DNA of 64,000 nt, taken from contig NZ_CP033831.1 of NCBI RefSeq assembly GCF_003812745.1, forward strand, positions 3,596,001 to 3,660,000, read 5' to 3'. This document shows positions 57,743 through 64,000 of this stretch, piece after piece. Under the pieces are notes generated by a model. That model did no database searches. It saw nothing but the letters and a program-made list of their open reading frames with translations, and had not been told where the DNA came from. A program made the translations under genes and the position numbers. Source of the DNA: Serratia sp. FDAARGOS_506 (GTDB lineage Bacteria > Pseudomonadota > Gammaproteobacteria > Enterobacterales > Enterobacteriaceae). Every line of letters begins with the position of its first letter. Within the stretch, counting starts at the first letter, position 1.

Positions 57743-58627
57743 TTAACCGATGAGCGCCTCGGCAGGCTGCAGCTGGGCCAGCGTTGCGGCGATCTGCTGT
57801 TGCAGCGCCTGCGGCGCCACCTGCATCGGCGAACGCAACTCGTTGGCGATCAGCCCCTGCTGGGCCAGCACCGTCTTGACCGGCGCCGGATTCGGGAAGC
57901 TGAACATCTGGTGGATCATCGGCAGCAGCTCATAGAAGTTGCTGCGTGCCGCGGCCAAATCACCGGCGGCGACCTGCTGCGTCAGCTGAACGAAGCGCTC
58001 CGGGTGAACATGCGCGGCGGCGGAGATGGCGCCGGTACCGCCGAGGCAGAGCGTGGTGAGGATCAGATTGTCTTCCCCGGTCATCACATCGATTTCGCCG
58101 TCGGCGATCAGCGCCATGGTGGCGTCAGGGTTACCGCCGCAGTCCTTGATGGCGGTGATGCGCGGATGGCGTGCGAGCTGGCGCAACGTGGCCAGCTCCA
58201 TGGCAATGCCGGTGCGCTGCGGAATGTTGTACAGAATCACCGGCACGGTTGAGGCGTCGGCCAACTGGGTGAAATAGTCGATCAGGCCGCATTGCGAAGG
58301 GCGGATGTAGTAAGGTGCCGGGATCAGCACGCCGGCAATGTCGCGCAGCTGAATGGCCTGCTGCATTTGCAGCGTGGCGACCATGTTATTGCCGGACAGG
58401 CCCATCACGACCTGATGGGCGGGCGCCACCTCCAGCACGGCGTCGAGCACCGCCAGCTGTTCTTCTTTGCTCAGCGCGGCGGCTTCACCGGTGGAGCCGC
58501 AGACCACCAGACCTGAGACACCGGCATCGAGCAGGTGCCGCGCCAGGCGTTTCACTGCCGGCAGATCGACGGCATCGTGATTGAAAGGGGTAACCATCGC
58601 TACCCAAATACCGGAAAATGAGGCCAT
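57743..58627 (-). CDS. DapA-family aldolase (dihydrodipicolinate synthase paralogue)
   Basis: This is a 294-residue class I aldolase of the DapA/NAL family. Residues matching the catalytic set of E. coli DapA are Lys161 (TAIKDCGG, Schiff base), Tyr133 (ILYNIPQRTG), Arg138 and Tyr107 (APYYIRP), and GSTGE replaces GTTGE. Since Arg138, which binds aspartate semialdehyde, is present, dihydrodipicolinate synthase activity is possible, but the usual enteric dapA lies elsewhere next to bamC, so this is an extra copy or a related aldolase. AGAAGGA is 8 bases before the ATG. It stands alone behind a structured leader. Confidence 0.87.
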   Translation of the reverse strand: MASFSGIWVAMVTPFNHDAVDLPAVKRLARHLLDAGVSGLVVCGSTGEAAALSKEEQLAVLDAVLEVAPAHQVVMGLSGNNMVATLQMQQAIQLRDIAGVLIPAPYYIRPSQCGLIDYFTQLADASTVPVILYNIPQRTGIAMELATLRQLARHPRITAIKDCGGNPDATMALIADGEIDVMTGEDNLILTTLCLGGTGAISAAAHVHPERFVQLTQQVAAGDLAAARSNFYELLPMIHQMFSFPNPAPVKTVLAQQGLIANELRSPMQVAPQALQQQIAATLAQLQPAEALIG

Positions 58628-58850
58628 AAAATATTCCTTCTGTGTGACCGACAGAGAAGCCAGATGAGAAAATTGAAGGCGGGGCGTTGCGTGCCATCCA
58701 GTCAGCTCATCTGACGGGACAGCTCGCCCCGGTCAAATGAGCGTCTGTTTCTTCGATTTAATCGCCGCCAAGCCGCCAACAGGCAACGCAGGTGTCATCA
58801 GAATGTCAGCGTTGCGTGGATAGGCCATGGCAGTCTCGTGAAAAGGGGAA
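58628..58850 (-). promoter_or_regulatory. Structured 5' leader of the DapA-like gene
   Basis: The predicted transcript has about 220 nt before the ATG. The heptamer GCAACGC occurs twice in the RNA sense (58815-58809 and 58690-58684) with its complement GCGTTGC between them (58789-58783), so two mutually exclusive stems are possible. CAGATGAG (58712-58705) can pair with CTCATCTG (58668-58661), GGGGCG with CGCCCC, and CTTCTCTGT with ACAGAAG, the last covering the ribosome site. No known riboswitch class was recognised. Confidence 0.5.
58733..58828 (-). CDS. Short upstream ORF (31 codons) in the leader
   Basis: This frame begins MAYPRNADIL and ends AIKSKKQTLI. It starts about 22 nt after the predicted transcription start and contains segments A and B of the alternative stems; B encodes Ala14-Leu15. 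Near its end three of four codons are Lys (KSKK), of interest since the gene behind it is DapA-like. Its ribosome site is weak (GAG at nine bases). Translation is not proved by sequence. Confidence 0.4.
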   Translation of the reverse strand: MAYPRNADILMTPALPVGGLAAIKSKKQTLI

Positions 58851-58858
58851 GTGGGGTG

Positions 58859-58887
58859 ATAATGAATATTCTTCATCAGGCTGTCAA
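58859..58887 (-). promoter_or_regulatory. Sigma-70 promoter of the DapA-like gene
   Basis: On the minus strand TTGACA (58887-58882) and CATTAT (58864-58859) are exactly 17 bp apart, a strong match. The start would be near 58852. Confidence 0.75.
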
Positions 58888-58901
58888 TTTACAACAGATT
58901 G

Positions 58902-58914
58902 ATAACATTGTTAT
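58902..58914. repeat. Palindrome upstream of the DapA-like promoter
   Basis: ATAACATTGTTAT is a 13-bp palindrome with one central base, 15 bp before the -35 element, a good place for an activator or repressor. No regulator gene is adjacent. Confidence 0.5.
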
Positions 58915-58952
58915 TCATGATTCGTCGGTGGGAATGAGTTTGGCTAATAAAT

Positions 58953-58974
58953 AAAAATCCCCGCGATGGCGGGG
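58953..58974 (-). terminator. Rho-independent terminator of the DUF3811 gene
   Basis: CCCCGC and GCGGGG form a 6-bp stem with a 4-base loop; the minus strand continues ATTTTTAT. It is 15 bp past the stop. Confidence 0.8.
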
Positions 58975-58988
58975 AGGATTTGGCCGGC

Positions 58989-59252
58989 TCAGCGCGGCGG
59001 GCGGGAGCCGATGGTGGCGGACCAGCTGAAGGTGTCGCCGCTCGGCCGATAGCGGTTGGCCTTGCGTTCTGCGCGCTCCGCCTTGGCGAGCTTCTCTCTG
59101 GCGGCCATGATGCGCGCCACCACTTCATCCTTGACCTTGTGCTGTTCGGCGTTGGTCAGCGGCCTGCCATGGCTTTTGCGCGCCTTGTCCAGTTCGGTTT
59201 TCACTTCCCGCTGTTCGCTTTCCGTCATTTCTTTCAACGTCAACTTTTTCAT
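58989..59252 (-). CDS. DUF3811 family protein (YjbD-like)
   Basis: This is an 87-residue, very basic and helical protein: LTLKEMTESEQREVKTELDK, ARKSHGRPLTNAEQHKVKDE, then a Lys/Arg/Ala-rich helix and a C-terminal FSWSATIGSRPPR. It resembles E. coli YjbD (EMTEREQRELKTLLDRARIA, HGRPLTNSE, FSWSAN). No signal or membrane segment. Function unknown; nucleic acid or ribosome binding would fit the charge, as inference only. Confidence 0.82.
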   Translation of the reverse strand: MKKLTLKEMTESEQREVKTELDKARKSHGRPLTNAEQHKVKDEVVARIMAAREKLAKAERAERKANRYRPSGDTFSWSATIGSRPPR

Positions 59253-59347
59253 CTGTGCCGCCCGTTCGGTGAAGTTGGCTTTCAGTTTAACGACGTTATA
59301 TGACCGAAAATGTTATGGGCATAACGAAAATGCCCGGTCAGCCGGCA

Positions 59348-60013
59348 TTACACCTCTTCCAGCAGATCGTCGACAAAGCGCCGCATGCGTGCGGTACGCA
59401 GTTCGGCCATGTGCCGCCCGGCGGCGGTCTGGAAACCGTCCTGCAGTTTGAACAGCTTGGTTTCGAAGTGATCCAGGCTGAAACGCTTGTCGTCATATTG
59501 ACGATGTTCGGCCCGCGGATCGGCCGCGTCATACAGCGCGCTGCGCATGCGGCCGCCGATATAGAAGCAGCGCGCCACGCCGATAAGACCTATGGCGTCG
59601 AGGCGATCGGCATCCTGCAGGATCTTCGCCTCCAGCGTTTGCGGCGGGATGCCGGCGGAAAAACTGTGCGCTTCAATGGCGTGAGCCACCGCCGCGATAT
59701 CCGCCGGCGCCCATTCCAGCCGGGCCAGCGTCAACGTGGCTTGCTCCGCCGCCATGCGCGAGGCCAGATGGCGCTGCGGCGAGTTTTTTTCCACCGCGAC
59801 GGCGTCGTGCAGCAGCACTGCTGCGCAGAGAATGCGCCGGTCGCCGCCTTCCAGCTTGCTGATTCGGCGGCAGTTCTTCCAGACCCGGTGCAGGTGCGCG
59901 ACGTCATGCGAACCGTCGTCCGACTCGAGGGTAAGCGGCAGTAACGTTTGCGCCAGCGCCTGGTAGGGGGAAAAAGGTTGTAACAGCTCTTGCGTCAGCG
60001 AAGGTAAAGACAC
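59348..60013 (-). CDS. HD-domain phosphohydrolase (YedJ-like)
   Basis: This is a 221-residue HD-superfamily protein: SHDVAHLHRVWKNCRRISKL provides the first His, AVLLHDAVAV the HD pair, AHAIEAHSFS a further His and QDADRLDAIG the final Asp, the complete metal-binding set. E. coli YedJ has the same pattern and similar length. Such enzymes hydrolyse nucleotides or phosphate monoesters; the substrate is not known. It stands alone. Confidence 0.88.
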   Translation of the reverse strand: MSLPSLTQELLQPFSPYQALAQTLLPLTLESDDGSHDVAHLHRVWKNCRRISKLEGGDRRILCAAVLLHDAVAVEKNSPQRHLASRMAAEQATLTLARLEWAPADIAAVAHAIEAHSFSAGIPPQTLEAKILQDADRLDAIGLIGVARCFYIGGRMRSALYDAADPRAEHRQYDDKRFSLDHFETKLFKLQDGFQTAAGRHMAELRTARMRRFVDDLLEEV

Positions 60014-60243
60014 GTTCAGCTCCTGTTAGGGGAATCGGTCAATCAGCATAGCCGCATCGGATGCCGGGAGAATGACAGCAAAACGGCTATTGTTTACTAA
60101 AGTGCAACCCACTATTGTCATAACTGCGGTTTTTGCAGCGAAACAAGCAACCTAGAATAGCCGCATTCCGCCGTCTCCGCTTGGTGAGAGCCTGTGTCCG
60201 CGGAGATGGCCGGAATATCCTCATCAGCCATTGGAGAAGAGAC

Positions 60244-60636
60244 ATGCCAACCCCTCTTGAGATAGTGCGCGCAACCTATGAAGGCAGTTCCGAAGAAAAC
60301 GGCCGTAATCTGCTGGCGGCGCTGGCCCCCGATGCCGAGTGGACCGAAGCCGCCGGTTTCCCCTACGCCGGTACCTATATCGGCCCGGAGAACATCATCA
60401 AGAACGTGCATCAGCGCCTGGGCAGCGAATGGCAAGGTTACCGCGCCGATGTCGACCACTTTTACGACGCCGGCGACAATGTGATCGCGCAAGGTTTTTA
60501 TCACGGTACCTACCGGGCCACCGGCAAATCCTTCAGCGCCTCTTTTGCGCATATTTATACGCTGCGCGCCGGCAAAATCGTGAAGTTCGTGCAGATTGTC
60601 GACAGCGCTAAAGTGCTGGAAGCGATGCAGCCTTAA
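60244..60636 (+). CDS. NTF2-like (SnoaL) protein
   Basis: This is a 130-residue alpha+beta barrel protein of the SnoaL/NTF2 superfamily: EIVRATYEGSSEENGRNLLA, ALAPDAEWTEAAGFPYAGTY, FAHIYTLRAGKIVKFVQIVD. These are often small isomerases or ligand binders; no catalytic His-Asp pair can be assigned here. GGAG is seven bases before the ATG at 60244; the longer frame is not conserved-looking. Its stop overlaps that of the convergent membrane protein by four bases. Confidence 0.82.
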   Translation: MPTPLEIVRATYEGSSEENGRNLLAALAPDAEWTEAAGFPYAGTYIGPENIIKNVHQRLGSEWQGYRADVDHFYDAGDNVIAQGFYHGTYRATGKSFSASFAHIYTLRAGKIVKFVQIVDSAKVLEAMQP

Positions 60637-60902
60637 TCGCCGCTGCGCTTGCCGAATTTGCGGTCGAACTCGCGCCGGTAACCCCGGGCCTTGTTGCGAT
60701 CGCGGATCCACAGATAGCCGCACACCAGCGCAACCGCTCCCGAGAAGGTGACGTTGCGCATATCCCGGTCGTACCAAAACACCAACAGCGCATCCAGCGC
60801 CGCAATCAGCGCGATCCATTTATACATGTGGGATTGACGCCGCGTGGCGGCGTTGAGTCGCTTCAACTGTCTGGCTTCGTCCAACACCGGTTTTTGCTGC
60901 AT
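60633..60902 (-). CDS. Small two-helix membrane protein, unrecognised
   Basis: This 89-residue protein has a hydrophilic N-terminus (MQQKPVLDEARQLKRLNAAT), two hydrophobic segments (WIALIAALDALLVFWY and FSGAVALVCGYLWI) joined by DRDMRN, and a basic tail (RNKARGYRREFDRKFGKRSG). I do not recognise a named family. Both ends should be cytoplasmic. The ribosome site is poor. It is convergent with the SnoaL-like gene. Confidence 0.6.
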   Translation of the reverse strand: MQQKPVLDEARQLKRLNAATRRQSHMYKWIALIAALDALLVFWYDRDMRNVTFSGAVALVCGYLWIRDRNKARGYRREFDRKFGKRSGD

Positions 60903-61178
60903 AGCGGTTCGTTATCATCAGGCTGTTCACGCTAAATTAGCAGAATTTCCCTCACCGTCGCAAAGATTAACGCGCGGCGCCATGCGGTTTTCACTGCCCC
61001 TGGCGCGGCGCAGAATATTTGTGCGCGGGTGCTTGAATTGTCCATTGGTCGTGATAGGTTATTTATTCGATATTTTTGGGTTTTTATTCAAAATTCGCCG
61101 TGTCATCAAGCTGCAGCACTGGGCGGTTAACATGATGGGTTCGATACATGCGGCGGTTAATTTCGGCAGGAGGATGTG

Positions 61179-61559
61179 ATGAACGATAAAACGGCACGCC
61201 CGCAGGATGTGGTTCAACAACAGCTTGACGCCTATAACGCCCGCGACATCGACGCCTTCATGGCCTGTTGGGCGGACGACGCGCAGTATTACGAGCATCC
61301 CGACACGCTGCTGGCCAGCGGCAAGGCGGCGATTCGCGAACGGCATCTGGCGCGCTTCCAGGAGCCTAGCCTGTACGGCGAACGGATAAAACGCATGGCG
61401 GTGGGGAATATGGTGGTCGATCAGGAGGTAGTGACGCGCAACTTCCCGCAGGGGCGCGGCAAAATGGATGTCATCGCTATCTACGAAGTGGAGCAGGGGC
61501 GGATCGCCAAAGCCTGGTTCAAGATCGGCCCCTGCGTGCCGGATGAGGGCGCGCTCTAG
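61179..61559 (+). CDS. NTF2-like (SnoaL, steroid isomerase-type) protein
   Basis: This is a 126-residue NTF2-like protein: VVQQQLDAYNARDIDAFMAC, WADDAQYYEHPDTLLASGKA and VIAIYEVEQGRIAKAWFKIG. The YNARDIDAFM and F.DD.. patterns are typical of the nuclear transport factor 2 family. AGGAGG lies six bases upstream of the ATG at 61179. It is a second member of this fold within 1 kb, though too divergent from the first to be a recent duplicate. Function unknown. Confidence 0.82.
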   Translation: MNDKTARPQDVVQQQLDAYNARDIDAFMACWADDAQYYEHPDTLLASGKAAIRERHLARFQEPSLYGERIKRMAVGNMVVDQEVVTRNFPQGRGKMDVIAIYEVEQGRIAKAWFKIGPCVPDEGAL

Positions 61560-62277
61560 CCGCAATACTGCTCACTTAAGCCTGAGTGGCATTTTTCTTA
61601 TCCAGCCTCTGGGCGTTCTGTGCAGGGGAATTGCCGTCAATGTTCCGCATTTCTTTGTGGCCAACATGAACGGCAATTGGAGGGGCCGAAGGCGCGGCCC
61701 CTCCACCCGCGCCTTCGCTTAACACCGTCTGTCCGCTGTGCGGATACCCTCGCCGCGTCTGCATTGTCGGGCGGGTCGGCTACGACAAACGTCCCTGTTA
61801 GTCTCGCCTCAACCGGCCTTCCCTGGCCGGTTGCCCCTGACAATGCCGTCTTGCTCGGCAGCCGGTGATGCGCGCCAAAGGTCAACACCCGAGCTGGTGG
61901 CTACCGGGCAACCCGTCCTTTATGAGGTTATGGCAGAGAAGAGAAGTTGGAGATGAGCACAAGTGTAAGGCGCCCTTGAAGACGCCGAACGCAGGCATAG
62001 CGCATTAGGAGAAACCGCCATGGACGGCGGTTTCAGGTGAGACAGGCAGAGACGCCTGTCGCAACCGGCCTCAATGCGGTATGGCGGAGAGAGGGGAGTT
62101 GGCAAAGCCAACCGTCTGACAGGGCAAAGGCGCGGGTTGCCAGGGGCCGCGCCTTCGGCCCCTGGCTCGGTCGAGGTGCATGAGCCACATGGGGCATCTC
62201 ACTTTTATCGACCGAAAATGTCACGAACGCCTGCAGAAAAACGCTTAACTGAATCAGCATTGTGCTCTAGTCGCGCA
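61560..62277. repeat. Gene-free block of nested hairpins with an inverted repeated motif
   Basis: In this 718 bp stretch I see no credible gene. It contains many strong inverted repeats: AATTGCCGT-type arms at 61629 and 61663; GGAGGGGCCG/CGGCCCCTCC at 61679-61704; GCATTGTC (61761)/GACAATGC (61839) enclosing CAACCGGCC/GGCCGGTTG (61810-61833); GAAACCGCC/GGCGGTTTC (62011-62034); GACAGGC/GCCTGTC (62041-62060); CCAGGGGCCG/CGGCCCCTGG (62140-62165). The first and last GGGGCC hairpins are reverse complements of each other, each flanked by CCCGCGCCTT, so the block is bounded by inverted copies of one motif. It resembles a non-coding interspersed repeat. Confidence 0.7.
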
Positions 62278-62658
62278 TTATTGCAACGCCATCACCGCCT
62301 CTATCTCCACGCACACCTGCGGTGAGAACAACGCGCTGACCGCCATCAATGAACAGGCCGGCAGCGCGCCATCGAAATAGTCAAACAGCACCGGGCGCAC
62401 GCCCGCCAGATCGGCGATGTCGGTCAGGAACACGCTGATTTTAATCAATGCCTTGAGATTCACGCCTTCGCTGGCGGCGATGGTCACCAGCTGTTCCAGG
62501 ATCTCCTGCGTTTGCTCCGGCGCGCTCAGTCCCTGAGCGTCGGTGGCGAAGGCCGTCAATCCCGACACGTACAGGCGATCGCCGTGGCGCACCGCATGTA
62601 CATAGGGGCCGCCCGGCGTAGGCAACTGCGGATAATTCGTGCGTTTTAATGATGTCAT
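62278..62658 (-). CDS. Rid-family protein lacking the catalytic arginine
   Basis: This is a 126-residue YjgF/YER057c/UK114-fold protein: NYPQLPTPGGPYVHAVRHGD, LYVSGLTAFATDAQGLSAPE, IKISVFLTDIADLAGVRPVL and VCVEIEAVMAL. True RidA proteins carry an Arg in the sequence PxRxxV that binds the imine substrate; here the position reads PACSLMAV, with Cys instead. It therefore belongs to another Rid subgroup and probably is not a 2-aminoacrylate deaminase. The ATG at 62658 is preferred over a TTG two codons upstream. Confidence 0.85.
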   Translation of the reverse strand: MTSLKRTNYPQLPTPGGPYVHAVRHGDRLYVSGLTAFATDAQGLSAPEQTQEILEQLVTIAASEGVNLKALIKISVFLTDIADLAGVRPVLFDYFDGALPACSLMAVSALFSPQVCVEIEAVMALQ

Positions 62659-62839
62659 GATCAAACCCCGCGCAAGACCGGTTAATAAAATCGAAAAACT
62701 TGGTTAGGATACTGGGGAAACGGCGCCAGGCGCCGCTCACCGATGATATTTGAGAGTATCATTCTTCTTTATTTTACACGCCGTTTCTCACCCGAATGTG
62801 ACAGTGCGGCGCAGCTCGGCCACAAGGACGCATGAGACG

Positions 62840-63694
62840 ATGAACCCGCTTTTTACTCCCTACCTGCAACGCTGGCAATTGGAACAGGACGGCAAAGCCT
62901 TCGAAACTCACAGCAGTCTGCTGATGCCGGTGCGGTACCGGGGCGAGGCCGCCATGCTGAAGATCGCCCGCGAGCAGGAGGAGCGCTTCGGCGGCCAGCT
63001 GATGTGCTGGTGGCGCGGGGAAGGCGCTGCGCGGGTGCTGGCGTGGCACGACGACGGCATTCTGCTGGAGCGCGCGCAGGGTGAAGGTTCGTTGGCGCAG
63101 CTGGTGCGTGACGGTGACGATGAGCAGGCCACGCAGATCCTGTGCAGGGCGGTCGCCGCCTTACATGCGCCGCGCGCGGCGCCGTTGCCAGAGCTGATCC
63201 CGCTGCAGGAGTGGTTCAGCTCGCTGTGGCCGGCGGCACAAGCGCACGGCGGCATGCTGCGTCTCAGCGCCACGACGGCGGCGGAGCTGCTGAGCAGCTC
63301 GCGAGAAGAGAGCGTGCTGCACGGCGATATCCATCATGACAACGTGCTCGACTTCGGCGAACGCGGCTGGTTGGCGATCGATCCCAAGCGTTTGTACGGC
63401 GAACGGGGCTTCGATTACGCCAACATCTTCTGCAATCCCAACTACGGCATCGCCACCGATCCGGCCATTTTCCAGCGTCGTGTGGAACAGGTCTGTCGCT
63501 TGGCCGGGCTGGAGCGCCGGCGCTTGCTGCAATGGATCCTGGCCTGGTCGGGGCTCTCCGCCGCCTGGTTTATGGAAGACGGGCAGGCGGCGGATATCGA
63601 TTTCCGCGTGGCCGAGTTGGCGGCGCGCGCATTGGATCTCCCGCTGCCGGACGGCGATTCAGGGTTCATCCTGCCAGTAATCGAGCGAGGTTGA
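62840..63694 (+). CDS. APH(6)/StrB-type aminoglycoside phosphotransferase family protein
   Basis: This is a 284-residue kinase-fold protein of the streptomycin 6-phosphotransferase family. The catalytic loop VLHGDIHHDNVLDFGERGWL, then AIDPKRLYGERGFDYANIFC, NPNYG match StrB-type enzymes, with Asp of HGDIHHDN as base and Asp of AIDPK as metal ligand. AMLKIAREQEERFGG carries the ATP-binding Lys. Chromosomal members in enterics may have other substrates, so resistance should not be assumed. The frame is open 30 codons upstream; 62840 fits the family start. It overlaps the convergent cupin gene by 36 bases. Confidence 0.85.
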   Translation: MNPLFTPYLQRWQLEQDGKAFETHSSLLMPVRYRGEAAMLKIAREQEERFGGQLMCWWRGEGAARVLAWHDDGILLERAQGEGSLAQLVRDGDDEQATQILCRAVAALHAPRAAPLPELIPLQEWFSSLWPAAQAHGGMLRLSATTAAELLSSSREESVLHGDIHHDNVLDFGERGWLAIDPKRLYGERGFDYANIFCNPNYGIATDPAIFQRRVEQVCRLAGLERRRLLQWILAWSGLSAAWFMEDGQAADIDFRVAELAARALDLPLPDGDSGFILPVIERG

Positions 63695-64000
63695 AGGGCG
63701 CTGCAGGTAGCGTACCTGCTCGCCGCCAGCGCTGCGCGCCATCGCCTGGTATTTGCCGGAATCCGGGTACATCACCAGTTCCGGCTGCTCGCGCGTGCTG
63801 ACGGATAGGTACTTCAGCGGCGCATCGGAGGTGTTGATTATCTGGTGCGGGTATTCCGGGCCCGGCGGAATGAAGATGACATCCCCGCTGACGATAGGCA
63901 GCATTTCTCCGGCCACCCGCAGCGTACCGCTGCCTTCCAGAATGATGAACATTTCCTCCTGAGCGTAGTGAAAATGGTAGGGGCAGGAACGCATGCCCGG
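63659..64000 (-). CDS. Cupin-domain protein (partial, N-terminus beyond window)
   Basis: The C-terminal 113 codons of a cupin are present; the frame stays open to the right edge, so an N-terminal part is missing. SCPYHFHYAQEEMFIILEGS and GTLRVAGEMLPIVSGDVIFI, PPGPEYPHQIINTS form the two cupin motifs with a full metal set (His, His, Glu, His). It probably binds a metal; substrate unknown. Apparent start codons inside (63994) are not the true start, because the sequence just before the first motif is normally part of the domain. Confidence 0.85.
   Translation of the reverse strand, partial: PGMRSCPYHFHYAQEEMFIILEGSGTLRVAGEMLPIVSGDVIFIPPGPEYPHQIINTSDAPLKYLSVSTREQPELVMYPDSGKYQAMARSAGGEQVRYLQRPSTSLDYWQDEP

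Noticed and set aside
58628..58850. Known lysine riboswitch before the DapA-like gene
   Set aside because: The conserved lysine-riboswitch core segments were not found; the stems present have a different order.
61637..62325. Short frames of 60-85 codons on both strands of the repeat block
   Set aside because: They run through perfect hairpins, end in neighbouring genes, and have no ribosome sites; best explained as repeat DNA.

Overview
The window is a GC-rich enterobacterial chromosome segment. It is most likely from Serratia marcescens or a very close relative. The family I.3 lipase LipA (catalytic residues at S207, D256, H314) and the hemP-hemR-hemS-hemT-hemU heme uptake cluster are Serratia hallmarks. 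Much of the rest follows E. coli gene order: hemP-like/aroH/ppsR/ppsA/rprA/ydiK/ydiJ/menI/suf/ldtE/lpp/pykF/tRNA-Val/mdtK/ribE/cfa/punC/punR/purR/ynhF/sodB/mepH/grxD/rnt/gloA/nemA/nemR/DUF1289/ydhF/sodC/ydhKJI/slyA/slyB/anmK/mliC/pdxH/tyrS/pdxY/gstA. No phage, IS element, integrase or CRISPR array is visible.

Layout. (1) 1-4.4 kb: Fur-controlled heme uptake operon on the minus strand, entering hemU at the left edge. (2) 4.4-15.3 kb: glutathione peroxidase, AroH, the PpsR/PpsA gluconeogenic pair, the RprA small RNA with an RcsB box, YdiK, the D-2-hydroxyglutarate dehydrogenase YdiJ, and MenI. (3) 15.3-21.9 kb: an unrecognised gene with a strong Fur box, then sufABCDSE behind its own Fur box. 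(4) 22-29 kb: cell-wall genes ldtE and lpp, pykF, three tandem tRNA-Val(GAC) genes, mdtK, ribE and an I78 inhibitor lipoprotein. (5) 29-38 kb: cfa, the punC/punR purine export pair, purR, the 29-residue YnhF, sodB, mepH, grxD, rnt and gloA. (6) 38-45 kb: nemA and nemR with two NemR-type palindromes, eptA with a PmrA box, an oxidoreductase/LysR divergent pair, a DUF1289 gene and ydhF. (7) 45-57.7 kb: lipA inserted into the conserved ydhF-sodC junction, the ydhIJK efflux set, slyA, slyB with a PhoP-type box, then anmK, mliC, pdxH, tyrS, pdxY and gstA. (8) 57.7-64 kb: accessory genes, namely a DapA paralogue behind a structured leader with a short upstream ORF, a DUF3811 protein, an HD hydrolase, two NTF2-like proteins, a 0.7 kb gene-free block of hairpins with an inverted repeated motif, an atypical Rid protein, an APH(6)-type kinase and a cupin cut by the right edge.

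Common themes are iron and heme supply (hem, suf, sodB, three Fur boxes), envelope stress and modification (RprA, LdtE, Lpp, MepH, EptA, SlyB), carbon-flux control by Cra-like sites at ppsA and pykF, and electrophile or oxidant defence (Gpx, SodB, SodC, NemA, GloA, GstA). The least explained parts are the leader at 58.6-58.9 kb, the candidate small RNA at 38.3 kb, the Fur-linked unknown gene at 15.3 kb and the repeat block at 61.6-62.3 kb. All assignments come from reading the sequence and recalled family knowledge; no database search was run.
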